Part shown: positions 24,715 to 35,069 of the stretch, in pieces
Layout of the letters: each line of letters begins with the position of its first letter
Numbering within the stretch: the first letter of the stretch is position 1
Assembly (NCBI GenBank): GCA_932521035.1
Contig: OW051493.1
Coordinates: 4,154,001-4,218,000, forward strand
Direction of reading: 5' to 3'
Length of the DNA stretch: 64,000 nt
Source of the DNA: Oscheius dolichura
Lineage: Eukaryota; Nematoda; Chromadorea; Rhabditida; Rhabditidae
The notes under the pieces: model-generated
Databases searched by the model: none
What the model was told of the DNA's origin: nothing
Seen by the model: the letters and a program-made list of their open reading frames with translations, nothing else
Translations under genes and position numbers: made by a program

Positions 24715-26094
24715 ATGAGGTTCCAGTTGACGAAACCGGAGTCGTTGCGTTCTATGCCGAGTTCCGGCTCCGCTACACCCGCGTCCTCATCGAGACCGTA
24801 AGTTTTGGGGGAAACTGTCAACATCCCAGTGAACACGAGCTATTTCAGTCCGACAATCAGATCGCGGGCGTCTTCAGCCGCTTCGAGCGGGCTGGACTCG
24901 AGTCAGGTGCATCTCCTGCTGAATAAGAGGGACAGCCGAAGTAGTATCTTCGCCGGCACTTACACCGGTAGAAGACATTCCTCCCAGACTCACTCTCCCC
25001 AAACAGAGCCACAGTCGCCCACGAGTGTCGGCGCCGGCTCTGTCTCCTCCACCACGCCTCTCCTCCGGGGCTCCTTCCAGGAAGACGTCGCCGAACAGAT
25101 GAGGAAGGAGAACGGACGAGAGCGTCTGCCTCCGAGGAAGGTGTCCACCGAGAAACATCCCCAGAGGAAGAACATCATCACGGTCAAGCCCAGGAATGAG
25201 GTAGTCCCTTTCATTTGGTCAGAACTGAAGTCCACTTCAGCAAAAGTCCAGGCCGCTGGGCCAGTCGCGCCCCGAGAGTCCCGACCTCCACCGTTCTCTG
25301 GAGAGGTCACCCACGGAGCCGAACCTGTCGATGCAGCCGACGATGTACCTGAACGAGATCATCTGGCAGATCGACGACCTCGTCTTCGTGGGAGGGATCG
25401 AGGCCTCCTGCAACATGAACCTGCTCTGCCGGCTGAACGTGACCTTCTTTCTGGACCTGACCGACGACCCCGACAGGAAGTGAGACCCCGCGAGGCCTAT
25501 CGTTATATGCAGGCATCTAAGAGACAACAAGACGCCGTGCCTCTGCTCCATGCCCAGCCGGCACTCCCGCTACATGGTCGACATCAAACTGCCGACGGAG
25601 AATGCTGCCTACTGGTTCGACGTGGGGCATCTCCCCTCGCCCCTCACATTTCCCCTTCAGACAAATGGTCAGCAGATATCGATGACCGATCTGTACGAGA
25701 GATTCGTCACGCTCACCGAGAAGGCCGTCAAGGCCGAGAGGAAAGTGCTCGTCTTTAGCAACAAGGGCCGGAACAAGTGGGGCCACCGCAGTCAAGGGTA
25801 ACCAGTACAATTCCAGGGCACCGGCCTTCGCCGCCGCCTACTTGATGCACACGCACCGAATCTCGCGGGCTGCCGCCGTCGGCAAAGTACAAAAGGCTGT
25901 GAGTTGATGGCGCGGGCCCGGTGGAGAAGGCCTCTTTCCAGATGGAAACAATGCGTCCCCCGGTCAGCATCTCCGATTATCTCCAACGGTCGCTGATGCG
26001 ATATCAAGTCCACAAGAACATCGAAGTCGACTCGGCCTACGACTCCACTCACTCCACCTCCATCTTCCGTGTTCCCAGGACTGCCTGGATCTGA
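24715..26094 (+). CDS. Dual-specificity phosphatase-like pseudophosphatase
   Basis: The long Ser-rich, probably disordered N-terminus (MRFQLTKPESLRSMPSSGSA, HSPQTEPQSPTSVGAGS) leads into a dual-specificity phosphatase fold. Its parts are YLNEIIWQIDDLVFVGGIEA, LCRLNVTFFLDLTDDPDRK and SMTDLYERFVTLTEKAVKAE, then KVLVFSNKGRNK joined over a 40-nt intron (25777-25816) to APAFAAAYLMHTHRISRAAA. In active enzymes the loop reads HCxxGxxR; here His is Phe, Cys is Ser (25757-25759) and Arg is Lys, so catalysis by the normal mechanism is not possible. It probably binds phosphoproteins or acts as a scaffold, as STYX-type proteins do; that part is inference. It ends IFRVPRTAWI. The poly(A) signal begins almost at the stop codon. 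Confidence 0.78.
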
Positions 26095-26752
26095 AATAAA
26101 CAAAGGAATTATCAATATTTATCGAGAATTATCATACAATATTTATTATTTTGATTTGTTACTTTTAAATATAAATAACCACCTCATCAAGAAAGACAAG
26201 AAGATGCCCATTCATTTGTCACGTTGTTTTTTCGAGTTTTGCTTTACAAATAAATCTGGAAAGTGAAAACTTCTAGAAATTTCGAGACAATGCGAAAGGG
26301 GTAGTATAGATTGGATAAGATATGGAATCTATTTGATCCTTATGGATGGGAGAAGGCGTCGGCCGGCTGAAACTATATCTACTGGCACTTATCATGTCTG
26401 AATCCAAATCGATGGGCACGATCCGGTCGGCGTGGGATAGGAACGCGCAGGTACAACCCGCTCCACCAGCTGACACCTTTCTCTTGCCTCAGCGGGCCAG
26501 CATCTTTTTACCCATTTTGATAGGCGCCCGGCCGGCCACTTGAAACATCGTCGATGGTCGGCCACTTGGCCTCTGTTCTGTCCTTTTTCTATAAAGCGTC
26601 GCCCTCACAAAAGGATCGGATGTTGCCGTCGGGTTGTCTGATCGGAGGCCACCGAAGCGCTTCCAATCGGCCCGCTCCCTTTGTAAAGTGTCGTCGCCAG
26701 TTCGATCAACAGCCCGTCTTTGCCATTTCCAGTACTTTCTACGGGTTTACAG
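26095..26752. other. AT-rich intergenic region
   Basis: The first 180 bp are very AT-rich and contain two AATAAA motifs (about 26096 and 26250), consistent with the end of the preceding transcript. No exon is supported in the remainder. Confidence 0.5.
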
Positions 26753-28283
26753 ATGCGATGGTCGTTAAGCCTACTCTCTGTAGTTTTGGGAGTCTACAGC
26801 CAGCTGGACTGCGACATCCTCGACCCGGCCTGTAGAGCCAGATATAGGCAGGTAGTTCCAAGTCGTATTCCGCCTCAATTCCGTTTCAGAAGTGGCGCTC
26901 ACCATAACGATGCTCGGCGAAAGGTTAATTCTCGCTGTAACTACCAGGATATCTGGCTGATACCTGGAAGGGCCGACGCCAGTTGTAGTGAGTTTATTGG
27001 GAGGGGAAATTACACGTATTTTTTGGATTTTTATTTCCTAAACTCCCCAATATAATCGCAAACATCTTCTTACCAAAATATTTTTCTGTCGGTGTCTCAT
27101 AATCCGAGACGACAATCGGTGACGTAACAATCAAGTTTTTGCAGCAAGACCTGGGGCTAAAAGAATTCTGGAAATCAATCCCGGCCAAGTTCACATAAAA
27201 CCAGAAGTTGTACGTTTTCCTGGCTGTTTTACTCTCGAAATCAAGAATGTCAAGGTGGCGCCCCTTCTGAGTTGTAAAAATGAAGGGTTGTTGTAGGTGA
27301 AGGACGTCTCGGACGCCATTGACAACTCGTTCTTTGCTAAGGCGGAGTACCAGTGGTGGAATGTAAAGGACTTTTCAAACCTCAAGTGCCAGAATGCCAC
27401 CAACAATGGCTGCGGAGGTTACGGCAATAACTGGTACGAATTGGTGAATTTATTGAAATTTACATCTAACCTGAAAAGGAATATCACAACTATCGGTGTT
27501 ATGGAAGACAGTACCACAATTTCAGCTATTACTGCGACGTTTGCCAATCGCTTACGGAGATTGATCGCTCTCGCGAAGCATCGGATTCCCTTGCCGCCCA
27601 GCTGAAGGGGATAAACTGCCCAAAGAGACCGGGCTTTTACACGTTTCGGAAGGTTCGAACTGTACCAGAACTTGATCGAGAGCACTGTTGCAGGAGTTTT
27701 GCTTCAATGATTGGTCAGCCTTTGACAGCGACGGCGATTGTGAAATGGATTTTTTCCAAACTGATCGGGGTGATTATAAAGGAGCTTTGGCGTCTCTGCA
27801 GCAAGTGGGATATGTAAGTGTTAGGAGAATTACAGAAGAGTCCAACTGTTATAGGGTTCGGTAATAGCGAAAATACGGTTAGCTTTCAATGCAACTGGCT
27901 CTATTGCAAGGAAACGCCAGCTAAAAGAGCTGCAAATAGAAGAGTCCGTTTCCCAGTTTGTTTCTTTTCTTTCCCGGATACAATATATATAGGGAATTAG
28001 AAGAACGACGCCGTACTTGGGATGTAAATAACGGCCAATTCGACAAATTTAGCCAATGGTATATAGAGTATCGGAAGAATATATGGCACAAGTGTGTTTC
28101 TAAATTTTATTCCAGTCAATTATAATATATGTAAGTAAGAGATCCATTTGCAGAGACGATTACCTACCATGGCTACTCTATGAAAATGAGATCTCATGTT
28201 TGAAGTTGACATTTGATGTATGTGAAAAGCCACCACGACGAATCAATTATGGAGGAAGACAGCGGTATACATGCGAGAACTAG
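26753..28283 (+). CDS. Secreted cysteine-rich protein, unknown family
   Basis: Signal peptide MRWSLSLLSVVLGVYS, then QLDCDILDPACRARYRQ. Exon 1 reads through to NYQDIWLIPGRADAS. Later exons, all in phase, give RILEINPGQVHIKPEVVRFP, CFTLEIKNVKVKDVSDAIDN, AEYQWWNVKDFSNLKCQNAT, NNGCGGYGNNCYYCDVCQSL, LKGINCPKRPGFYTFRK, EFCFNDWSAFDSDGDCEM, WHKDDYLPWLLYENEISCL and FDVCEKPPRRINYGGRQ. The many Cys and the N-terminal signal suggest an extracellular disulfide-bonded protein. I do not recognise a domain; the CxxCxxC cluster is distinctive. TTTACAG directly precedes the ATG, a likely trans-splice site. The 3' joins (after 28000) are the least sure. Confidence 0.7.
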
Positions 28284-28298
28284 TGGCTCTTAGTCCAG

Positions 28299-29036
28299 TC
28301 AAAATGATCTCATCGCAAAATAGGTACATTCTCCGCACCCTGGAATCTTCTGGTTGTTGTTTATATTAAATAAATTTTTAGTAAAAAAATTGTTTACCTG
28401 TTTTGAAACACGAGTGAAATGTTCCTTTACAGCTGTTTTTTTGTTTTGAAGAGCACGTTTCCTAATTTCCTCGCTTCGTCTAGCCTGAAAAATTTTTTTA
28501 AAAATAAAAACATTTTTTCTACCTTTTGAACTTTTCTCAAAGCTTCAGTCCCTCGATTTACTGCCTGTTTTAGAGCAACTTTTTGTCGAAGCGGTGTTCT
28601 TCTATTAGGTGTTCTACGCTGTGAAGATTTTGGTGGCTGTATAATTCTTGGAGATGCCTGCGATGCACATGGAGAACATAACCGACTGCATATTTCTGAG
28701 CGAACCTCTCGTCTATTACGAATATATACAACATAGGAATTTCAACATACCTGATTGACTCTGCGATAATTTTTGATTTAGATTTCAAAGCCTGTCTGAC
28801 CTGTTTGCTGTATTCATTTGCTTGTGCTCTGACCTAAATATCAACATATTATTCTGCAAATCCGTTAGATTATCCTCAAAGAGTAAGTTTCTAGAATTGT
28901 ACAATAAAATCAGGCTTTTCTAAAGAAATAGTCATCTAATGAGAAAATAAACCTGTTGCTTTCTCGCTATGACTCGCCGCCTCCGTTCCTCGTGTATTAA
29001 CTGCTCCTTTTCTGTTAGTGTAAGCCGAGCTACCAT
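28299..29036 (-). CDS. Basic coiled-coil protein, weakly CEP295-like
   Basis: The protein starts MVARLTLTEKEQLIHEERRR and continues VRAQANEYSKQVRQALKSKS and IIAESIRREVRSEICSRLC. It then has a Ser/Pro/Arg linker (SPRIIQPPKSSQRRTPNRRT) and a second basic helix (LKQAVNRGTEALRKVQKARR, EEIRKRALQNKKTAVKEHF). The order of an ExxRRR helix, a linker and an alkaline helix ending in ALRKVQK recalls the N-terminus of the centriole protein CEP295, but this is only a pattern memory and needs a profile search. TTTTCAG lies just before the start. Its stop is 15 bp from the stop of the convergent secreted-protein gene. Confidence 0.6.
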
Positions 29037-29722
29037 CGAAGCTGAAAATAGACTATTAGAAAAACTGGCAGAAAACATAAATATAAAAGGAAAACTGGAA
29101 ATGAAGAAAAAGGAATTTTGAAAAGGATACATTGGAGCATGAATAATGTGGATGGGGTTCGATTCGGTATATTCCGCACAGGTAGACTATCAAATGATAA
29201 ATATCACAAAGAGTATAAAAATGCGTTCTATACACAAAATCCACCAACTTTATTACTAAATTTACATTCAGAAATGTCGTGATATGCGATAGCGTTCGAA
29301 CGCTAGAAACGCGATACAAGGAGCAGAATACGTAGCAGGTCAAAAATAATACTAGAAACTGATCTAATCTAATGATTTTTTTTTTGTTTTTTGGAACAAA
29401 ATAAGAATACCAAGAGTTTGAGAAAATGAGTCTTTCGTTGGTACGGGAGCTATCTAGTCTCAAGAGCTGAACCATTTGAAAGTCAGGGAAAGAAGTAAAG
29501 AGGGAAACAGTTCTTTTTCAGGGAAATTCAGGAAATCAGGGAAAATCAAGGAGACAAGACGACGAAATTCTTTTTTAGGCTTAGGCAAGTTGTTTTATTC
29601 TGTTTCCCGCGTGATGCGGCTCACGCCCTAGTCTCTGTGTACTGCTTATTTACTTCAATTATGCGTGTTTTGCACCATTTATCTCACTGGAAGTTCAGTT
29701 CATTTATTTCAGAAGGATTGCC
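29037..29722. other. Divergent upstream region of the coiled-coil gene and Argonaute
   Basis: AT-rich spacer. At 29479-29553 there is a purine-rich cluster of degenerate CAGGGAAA units. TTATTTCAG ends ten bases before the Argonaute ATG and looks like a trans-splice acceptor. No coding exon. Confidence 0.5.
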
Positions 29723-32700
29723 ATGCCGGGAGAGACTGTTCCTACTACTGCCACCAATACAACCCCTGGTGATCTGGGACAATCCGTTCGCCTTTTGACT
29801 AATTCGTTTGGCATTGGAGTTCTCGACGATACCGTAGTTTTCGCTTACGACGTTAACATCTGTTATCAGTCGAGAAATGGAAAAACGGTGGTGATTACGA
29901 AGAAAGGAAAAGACGAGTTAGTATTTAATTGTTCATGTAGAACAGTTGCCTATTTCAGCTATATCGTCAATAGTCGCAAGGAGCAGGCAATCAAAGCCTA
30001 TCGACATTTGCTGCAAACGTATACGTCTTTCTTCGGTCTTCCCCACGCCTGTTGGTACGATGGCCAGAGTCTTCTCTTCTCGAAGAAGAACTTCTTCGAA
30101 GACGTCCATGAGAATAAATGGAGGCATTTCGACGTGGAAGGCGGTATCCTCGATGAGTCGTTGTCTCAAACAACCGTCAGCTTTGATGTTAAACCATCGG
30201 CAAGAGCATCGGTATGTGTTTCATAACGTACATTCAAAGCTCTTTTTAGTTTACCTTGAATCCTTTAAGTATCGCCAGCTTGACTGGAAATTCCGACTTG
30301 ACAAAGAATGATCACTCTATTTATCAGTTTCTCGAGCTCGTTATCAATCAGTATGCGATCTTAAACCCGTAGGTGTTAATTATACCGTATATAAGTTGTT
30401 TCCAGCGATCGCCATAAAGTGTTTGAAAACGGAAAGTCATTTATGACTGATCCCCTTACTGAGGGATTTACTCCAAGGGATATTCCTACTGTTGGTGACG
30501 GCAAGCGGCTCTATGTTGGTACCAAGAAGAGCATTCGTTCAATTGACGGGCCAAAAGGCCGTGGATATTGCAACCCCGCTTTGATAATAGATGCAATGAA
30601 AGCTGCATTTCATGAAAGAATCATGCTAATCGAAAAGGCCAATGCGCTGACAAGAGAAACCTTTAAACAGGAAGTGAGCGACCAAAGTCTCAAAAAGCTC
30701 CAGAGTTGTTTGAAAGGTTCGACGTTTCTGTTTCATTCGTAATTGTTTTTTAGGTCTCGCGTGTTGTACTACCTATAGTGAACGGCAAAGAACCATAGAG
30801 ATTTATGATATCAGCAAACATACAGCTGCCAATTACGTATTTGAAGACGAAGCCAAGACGAGGATGACAGTGCAGCAGTATTATGAAAACAAGTATAACA
30901 TGACAATTAGGTTGGTGTGTAACGCTTATTTTTAATGGATGTTATTTAAGCTATCCTCATGCTCCTTTAGTCGTAGCTCGCCTACGAGGAAATCTTACGA
31001 TGTACCCTATGGAGTGTTTAACGGTGGTGCCGTTCACGGTTTGTGCAATAAAGAATTCGTAATGCACTTTTTAGCGTGTGACCATTCCTCAGCAAACACC
31101 TGAACAAAGCCAGCTAACTACCAAGGAATGCGCAGTGGCTCCTCCCATTCGTAAAGACGCCATAAAGAAAGGTGCTAGAGCCCTCCAAATTTTTGACGCT
31201 CAGAATGAGTATATTCTGTCGGCTGGAATTAAGGTCTATCCTAAGCCCATAATGGTAATAAAAAATCTTTCACCAATATCCCTGTTTTAAGTGCAATGCA
31301 CGCATTCTACCAGTCGTCAATCTCATGTACAGTACTGGAAGATCGTCAGCAGTCGGTGGTAAATGGCGAGCGGGCAAATATTTGATCCCTGCTAAATGCG
31401 AAACATGGGCTGCTTATATTATAGCTTCACGACAAGATGATCTTAAAAACCTGGACAAATTTGTTGGAATGTTCCACGAAAAAATGAAGGAAAAGGGAAT
31501 GCCGATGTTGCCGGCTGCTGAATTCAGAGTGAGTTAGTTGTTTTTACCGTCTACTGCTCGTTTAGGTCATCCCTGAGTCTGGTGTTGAAGCAGCCATCCG
31601 CGTCGCGGCTGCTCATCATTGCAGGATGGTGTTAATGGTCACTCCCGACGGCATAACCCATTTGCACAGTAAGAACATTTTAGATTGTTTGGATAATATT
31701 GATACTAGAAAAGATGAAGTTATGGGAACGCGAATTAGAAATGGTTATTCAAGATGTGAAGTTGACGACCTGCTTGAATGTTGCTCTACAGAATAAAAAA
31801 CTGACATTAGAGAACATCGTTCATAAGACTAACATAAAGCTAGGAGGGCTTAATTATGGAATGGATTTGTCTTTATACTCAAAGCCTGGAAAACCAGCGT
31901 AAGTTTTTGTTTAAAATAATTGAATCAGGTATTTGATTAATTATTTGTCATTTTAGAAACTGGATATCTTCTGGTCGTTTAATACTTGGCATTGGAATGA
32001 CGCACCCTCCTGCCGGAACTTTCGGTGAAAATTTGCCACCTACTGTTGTTGGCTTCTCGGCTAACTTCAAGGCGAATCCTAATGAATTCGTTGGCGATTA
32101 TGTCTACCAAGAAGGTCGTAAAGTCGAGGTTTTCAGTGGTCGTACATCTTAGATTTCAAATATTCAGCTCTTTGAAGTCATGCCTTCTATTCTCAGCAGG
32201 GTCGTCGATCTCTATCGCAAATGCCACAATAACCAGACACCTGTCGAGCTGATAATGTACAGGTCTGGCGTTGATGAAGGCTCTTTTGCCAACGTTAGTT
32301 AACCAAATTAATTGGTTTATTTGATTTTTAGATTCTCACGGAAGAGGTCCCTGTGATGCGCGACACACTTGCTCAGTTAGGAGTAAATGCAAAGCTGGTC
32401 TACATTGTTGTTCAAAAAAATCAGCCACTGAGGTAAATTTTTCTTATCACTTTGCGTATTGGGAATTTAGGTTCTTTTTGGAGACTATTCCTACTGGAGT
32501 CAAAGTGCCCGAACAGAATATCCAACCCGGTGTCGTTTGCGATGTACATGTAGTTCACCCTTCGCAGAAACAATTCTATCTCAACTCTCACACTACGATA
32601 CAGGTTTATTGGAAATTTACGCTGAAAATATATTTTGTAGGGCTCTGCTTCTACACCGCGCTATACAGCCCTTGTAGACGATTTGGATCTCACTATGAAC

Positions 32701-32943
32701 GAACTTGAAGGCATGACCTATGGTCTTGCCCATGGCTTACAAATCATCACTGCTACTGTTTCTCTGCCTGCACCAGTCTTCATTGCGAACGAATATGCTG
32801 AAAGAGGAAGCTACTTGTATACCGAGTACATGGCAAGGCTCGACAGCGATGGAAGAAGAGATATCCAAGGCGATTTCGACCACCTCAACAGGAATCTTTC
32901 GTACAGCGGCACATCCTTTTCTACCATGCGAGTTAATGCATAA
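29723..32943 (+). CDS. Argonaute, WAGO-like, slicer residues absent
   Basis: Small-RNA-guided regulator. N-terminal VFAYDVNICYQSRNGKTVV and KPSARASFTLNPLSIASLTG are Argonaute N and linker regions. The PAZ region includes SFMTDPLTEGFTPRDIPTVG and GLACCTTYSERQRTIEI. MYPMECLTVVPFTRVTIPQQ is the end of PAZ, and LTLENIVHKTNIKLGGLNYG is the start of Piwi. The catalytic Asp loop reads LILGIGMTHPPAG (normally ADVTH; Gly at 31994-31996), the second reads IMYRSGVDEGSF (normally RDGV), and the last reads APVFIANEYAERG (normally YAHLAAFR). All three visible metal-binding positions are changed, so it cannot cut RNA. This matches the nematode WAGO clade that binds secondary 22G-type RNAs. Stop at 32941-32943, poly(A) signal near 33018. 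Confidence 0.92.
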
Positions 32944-33267
32944 TATTTTACTTTCTAAACTAATTTTACTTTTACTTACTAAGCTTGTATATTTTTTTTT
33001 ACATCTTACACATTGTCAAATAAATTTTTATGACTATCTATTTGTTGTATTTTACTTGAAAGGGGTGTTTTTGTAACAAAGGAAGTCACGTGTCTCTCGA
33101 TGATGTCTGTGTTATAACAATATTGGATACCAAGCAATGGCTGGTTTTGCTCGCAAATTAGTCGTCATGGGTTACCTCTTTATGCCACCCCGACGAGGGC
33201 AGGCGGTAAAGAGTGCAACAGTTTTCATACTACTTGAAGGAAACGTTTATTGAATAATTAGTTTAAT
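32944..33267. other. Convergent spacer, Argonaute to collagen
   Basis: AT-rich 3' sequence with AATAAA near 33018 for the Argonaute. A TTTATT at about 33246, read on the minus strand as AATAAA, serves the collagen. No gene is visible. Confidence 0.6.
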
Positions 33268-34333
33268 TTAATAGCCAGGGGGTGTCCTGGGGGGCTGGCA
33301 ATGGTCGCAGCCACCTTCAGGTCCCGGGGCACCTGCTCTTCCTTCCGGACCCTGGGGTCCGGGTCGACCCTGCGGGCCGGGTCTACCAGCATCTCCGGCA
33401 GGACCCGTTGGGCCGGGCTGGCTGGCGCCGTCTAATCCAGCCTCTCCGCGTTGTCCAGGCGGTCCTCTTGGTCCAGGTCGGCCAGCAGGCCCAGCGGGAC
33501 CGTTAATCTGGGTTACCTAAACAGGCGTTGTTATTTGGTGGTGGTTGCATGGTTCGTACTCGTCCGGGAGCTCCTCGGGGTCCGCTGACTCCGGGGCGGC
33601 CAGGCATTCCCATCATTCCGGGTGCTCCGAGCATTCCAACTGAACCTGGCTTTCCATCGTTTCCTGGCTCACCGGCGCCTCCTTTAGGCCCCTAGATATC
33701 CCGTTTATCCCGAAGTAGTCTTCCACCAAACCTGAGGTCCCTTGGCTCCTCCCATTCCCTGAGGTCCAGGAGGTCCTGGAGGACAGATCATGCAGGGTTC
33801 ATTGGCAATGGCCGAGTCGAGGATGTTGCCGTCCTTTCCATTGTTTCCGTCGTTTCCGCTGTTTCCGTCTTCGCCATCGTCTCCGTCATCTCCAGGAGGC
33901 CCGGGAGGTCCAGCGGGTCCCTGTTGGCAGCCGCAGCATGCCTGGACGGCATCGTTGTTAGCCACGGGAGCCGGTCCTGCACCGTATCCTAAAACAGGTA
34001 TTCCTTTGGATAAGGGAAGCCTTCTACCTCCATAAGAGGAAGGAGTAGGGGAACTACCGTAGTCCCTCTTGGCGCGGTTGAATGCAGGTCCATCGATGTG
34101 GTGGATCTCGGCCCACATGTCGCGAGCTCTGGTCTGTAGAAGGGGCCGGTTACAGAGAATGAAGACAATCCAACCTTACAGAAATCAGTCTCGATAATGA
34201 GCTGGGACTGGAAGTTGGCCACGTAGCTGTAGAGCATGGGGAGGGTAACGACAGCAGCTATTACTGCCGCGGTACTTACCACGATAGCGAAGAAGGCCAC
34301 GCGGCGCAGCTCTTTATGCTCCGCGGTTTCCAT
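33268..34333 (-). CDS. Cuticle collagen
   Basis: Structural protein of the nematode cuticle. In order: [14 protein letters not shown] and the signal-anchor [17 protein letters not shown], a non-collagenous stretch [19 protein letters not shown], and a furin-type site RAKRDYG. After that come the Cys cluster ACCGC, the first Gly-X-Y block ([20 protein letters not shown]), a Cys pair CMIC, further Gly-X-Y repeats broken by short introns, and the terminal [13 protein letters not shown]. This is the full standard order. Product secreted by the hypodermis and crosslinked in the cuticle. The gene is single here, with no tandem copies in the window. Which of the many family members it is cannot be told. 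Confidence 0.95.
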
Positions 34334-34450
34334 CCCTGAAAATAGACAGAATGAGGCCGGCTGGACGAGATTAGGCGGGGGGAGACGAACAAAGCGATAA
34401 AATGGACAGGAATGGACCGAAATGCCGCGAGGAACTGCGTACGGGGAGCT

Positions 34451-34457
34451 CTTTATA
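34451..34457 (-). promoter_or_regulatory. TATA box of the collagen gene
   Basis: TATAAAG on the minus strand lies about 118 bp upstream of the collagen ATG, a normal position for a collagen with a short leader. Confidence 0.55.
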
Positions 34458-34932
34458 CCCAGGAGGTGACCCGCCTCGATTTCAGTCGGGAAGCCAGCGA
34501 AAAACTGCCAAGCAACCGGCACAGCCAGTCCTTCCCGGATCGGGGTCAGCAGGCGAAAGTGCACATCTCAGCAAGGAGACGGCGCCCGAGGGACCGACTG
34601 CCCACCGCCAAATATATATTACGTTGTATTATCGAAGTTCGGCTGAAAGGGAGGGGGGCAGCACCGAGTACACCACACGCGTCGGCCTAATCCCTTGGAG
34701 GCGCACAATTTGACCCAAAGCACTATCTATCTGGTAGGCTAGGGGATACTCCTCTCAATGAATCCTTCCTCTCTCAAGGTTGGCCTCTACGGAGCCGTCT
34801 CCACAGACAATCGAAGAATCGGAACGTGGTTTGCAAATGATGTCACTGTTGCCCGACGCCGACCATCCCTCGCTGTAAATATGGCCCAATAAAGACTGGG
34901 ATCCTCCGTCCCCCCTCCTCCCAGAGTGTAAA

Positions 34933-34939
34933 TATAAAA
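34933..34939 (+). promoter_or_regulatory. TATA box of the bestrophin gene
   Basis: TATAAAA on the plus strand is 131 bp upstream of the bestrophin ATG. The segment 34334-35069 otherwise holds only the two divergent promoters and no exon. Confidence 0.5.
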
Positions 34940-35069
34940 CTTGATGTCCCGCCCTGTACCCGGCCCTCATCATCTGTCCTTTTCTGGCCTAAACAACTAC
35001 CACCCGAGCTTTGCATAATCGCCTCGCTCCTGCCCAAAAACCACTCGACTCCGGGTAGTGTTCGGATCG

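Noticed and set aside
25237-25758. Plus-strand frame continuing past 25200 as one long exon of 317 codons
   Set aside because: After the 40-nt intron at about 25201-25240 the phosphatase-like frame is the other one; the read-through frame is Arg/Pro-rich shadow sequence.
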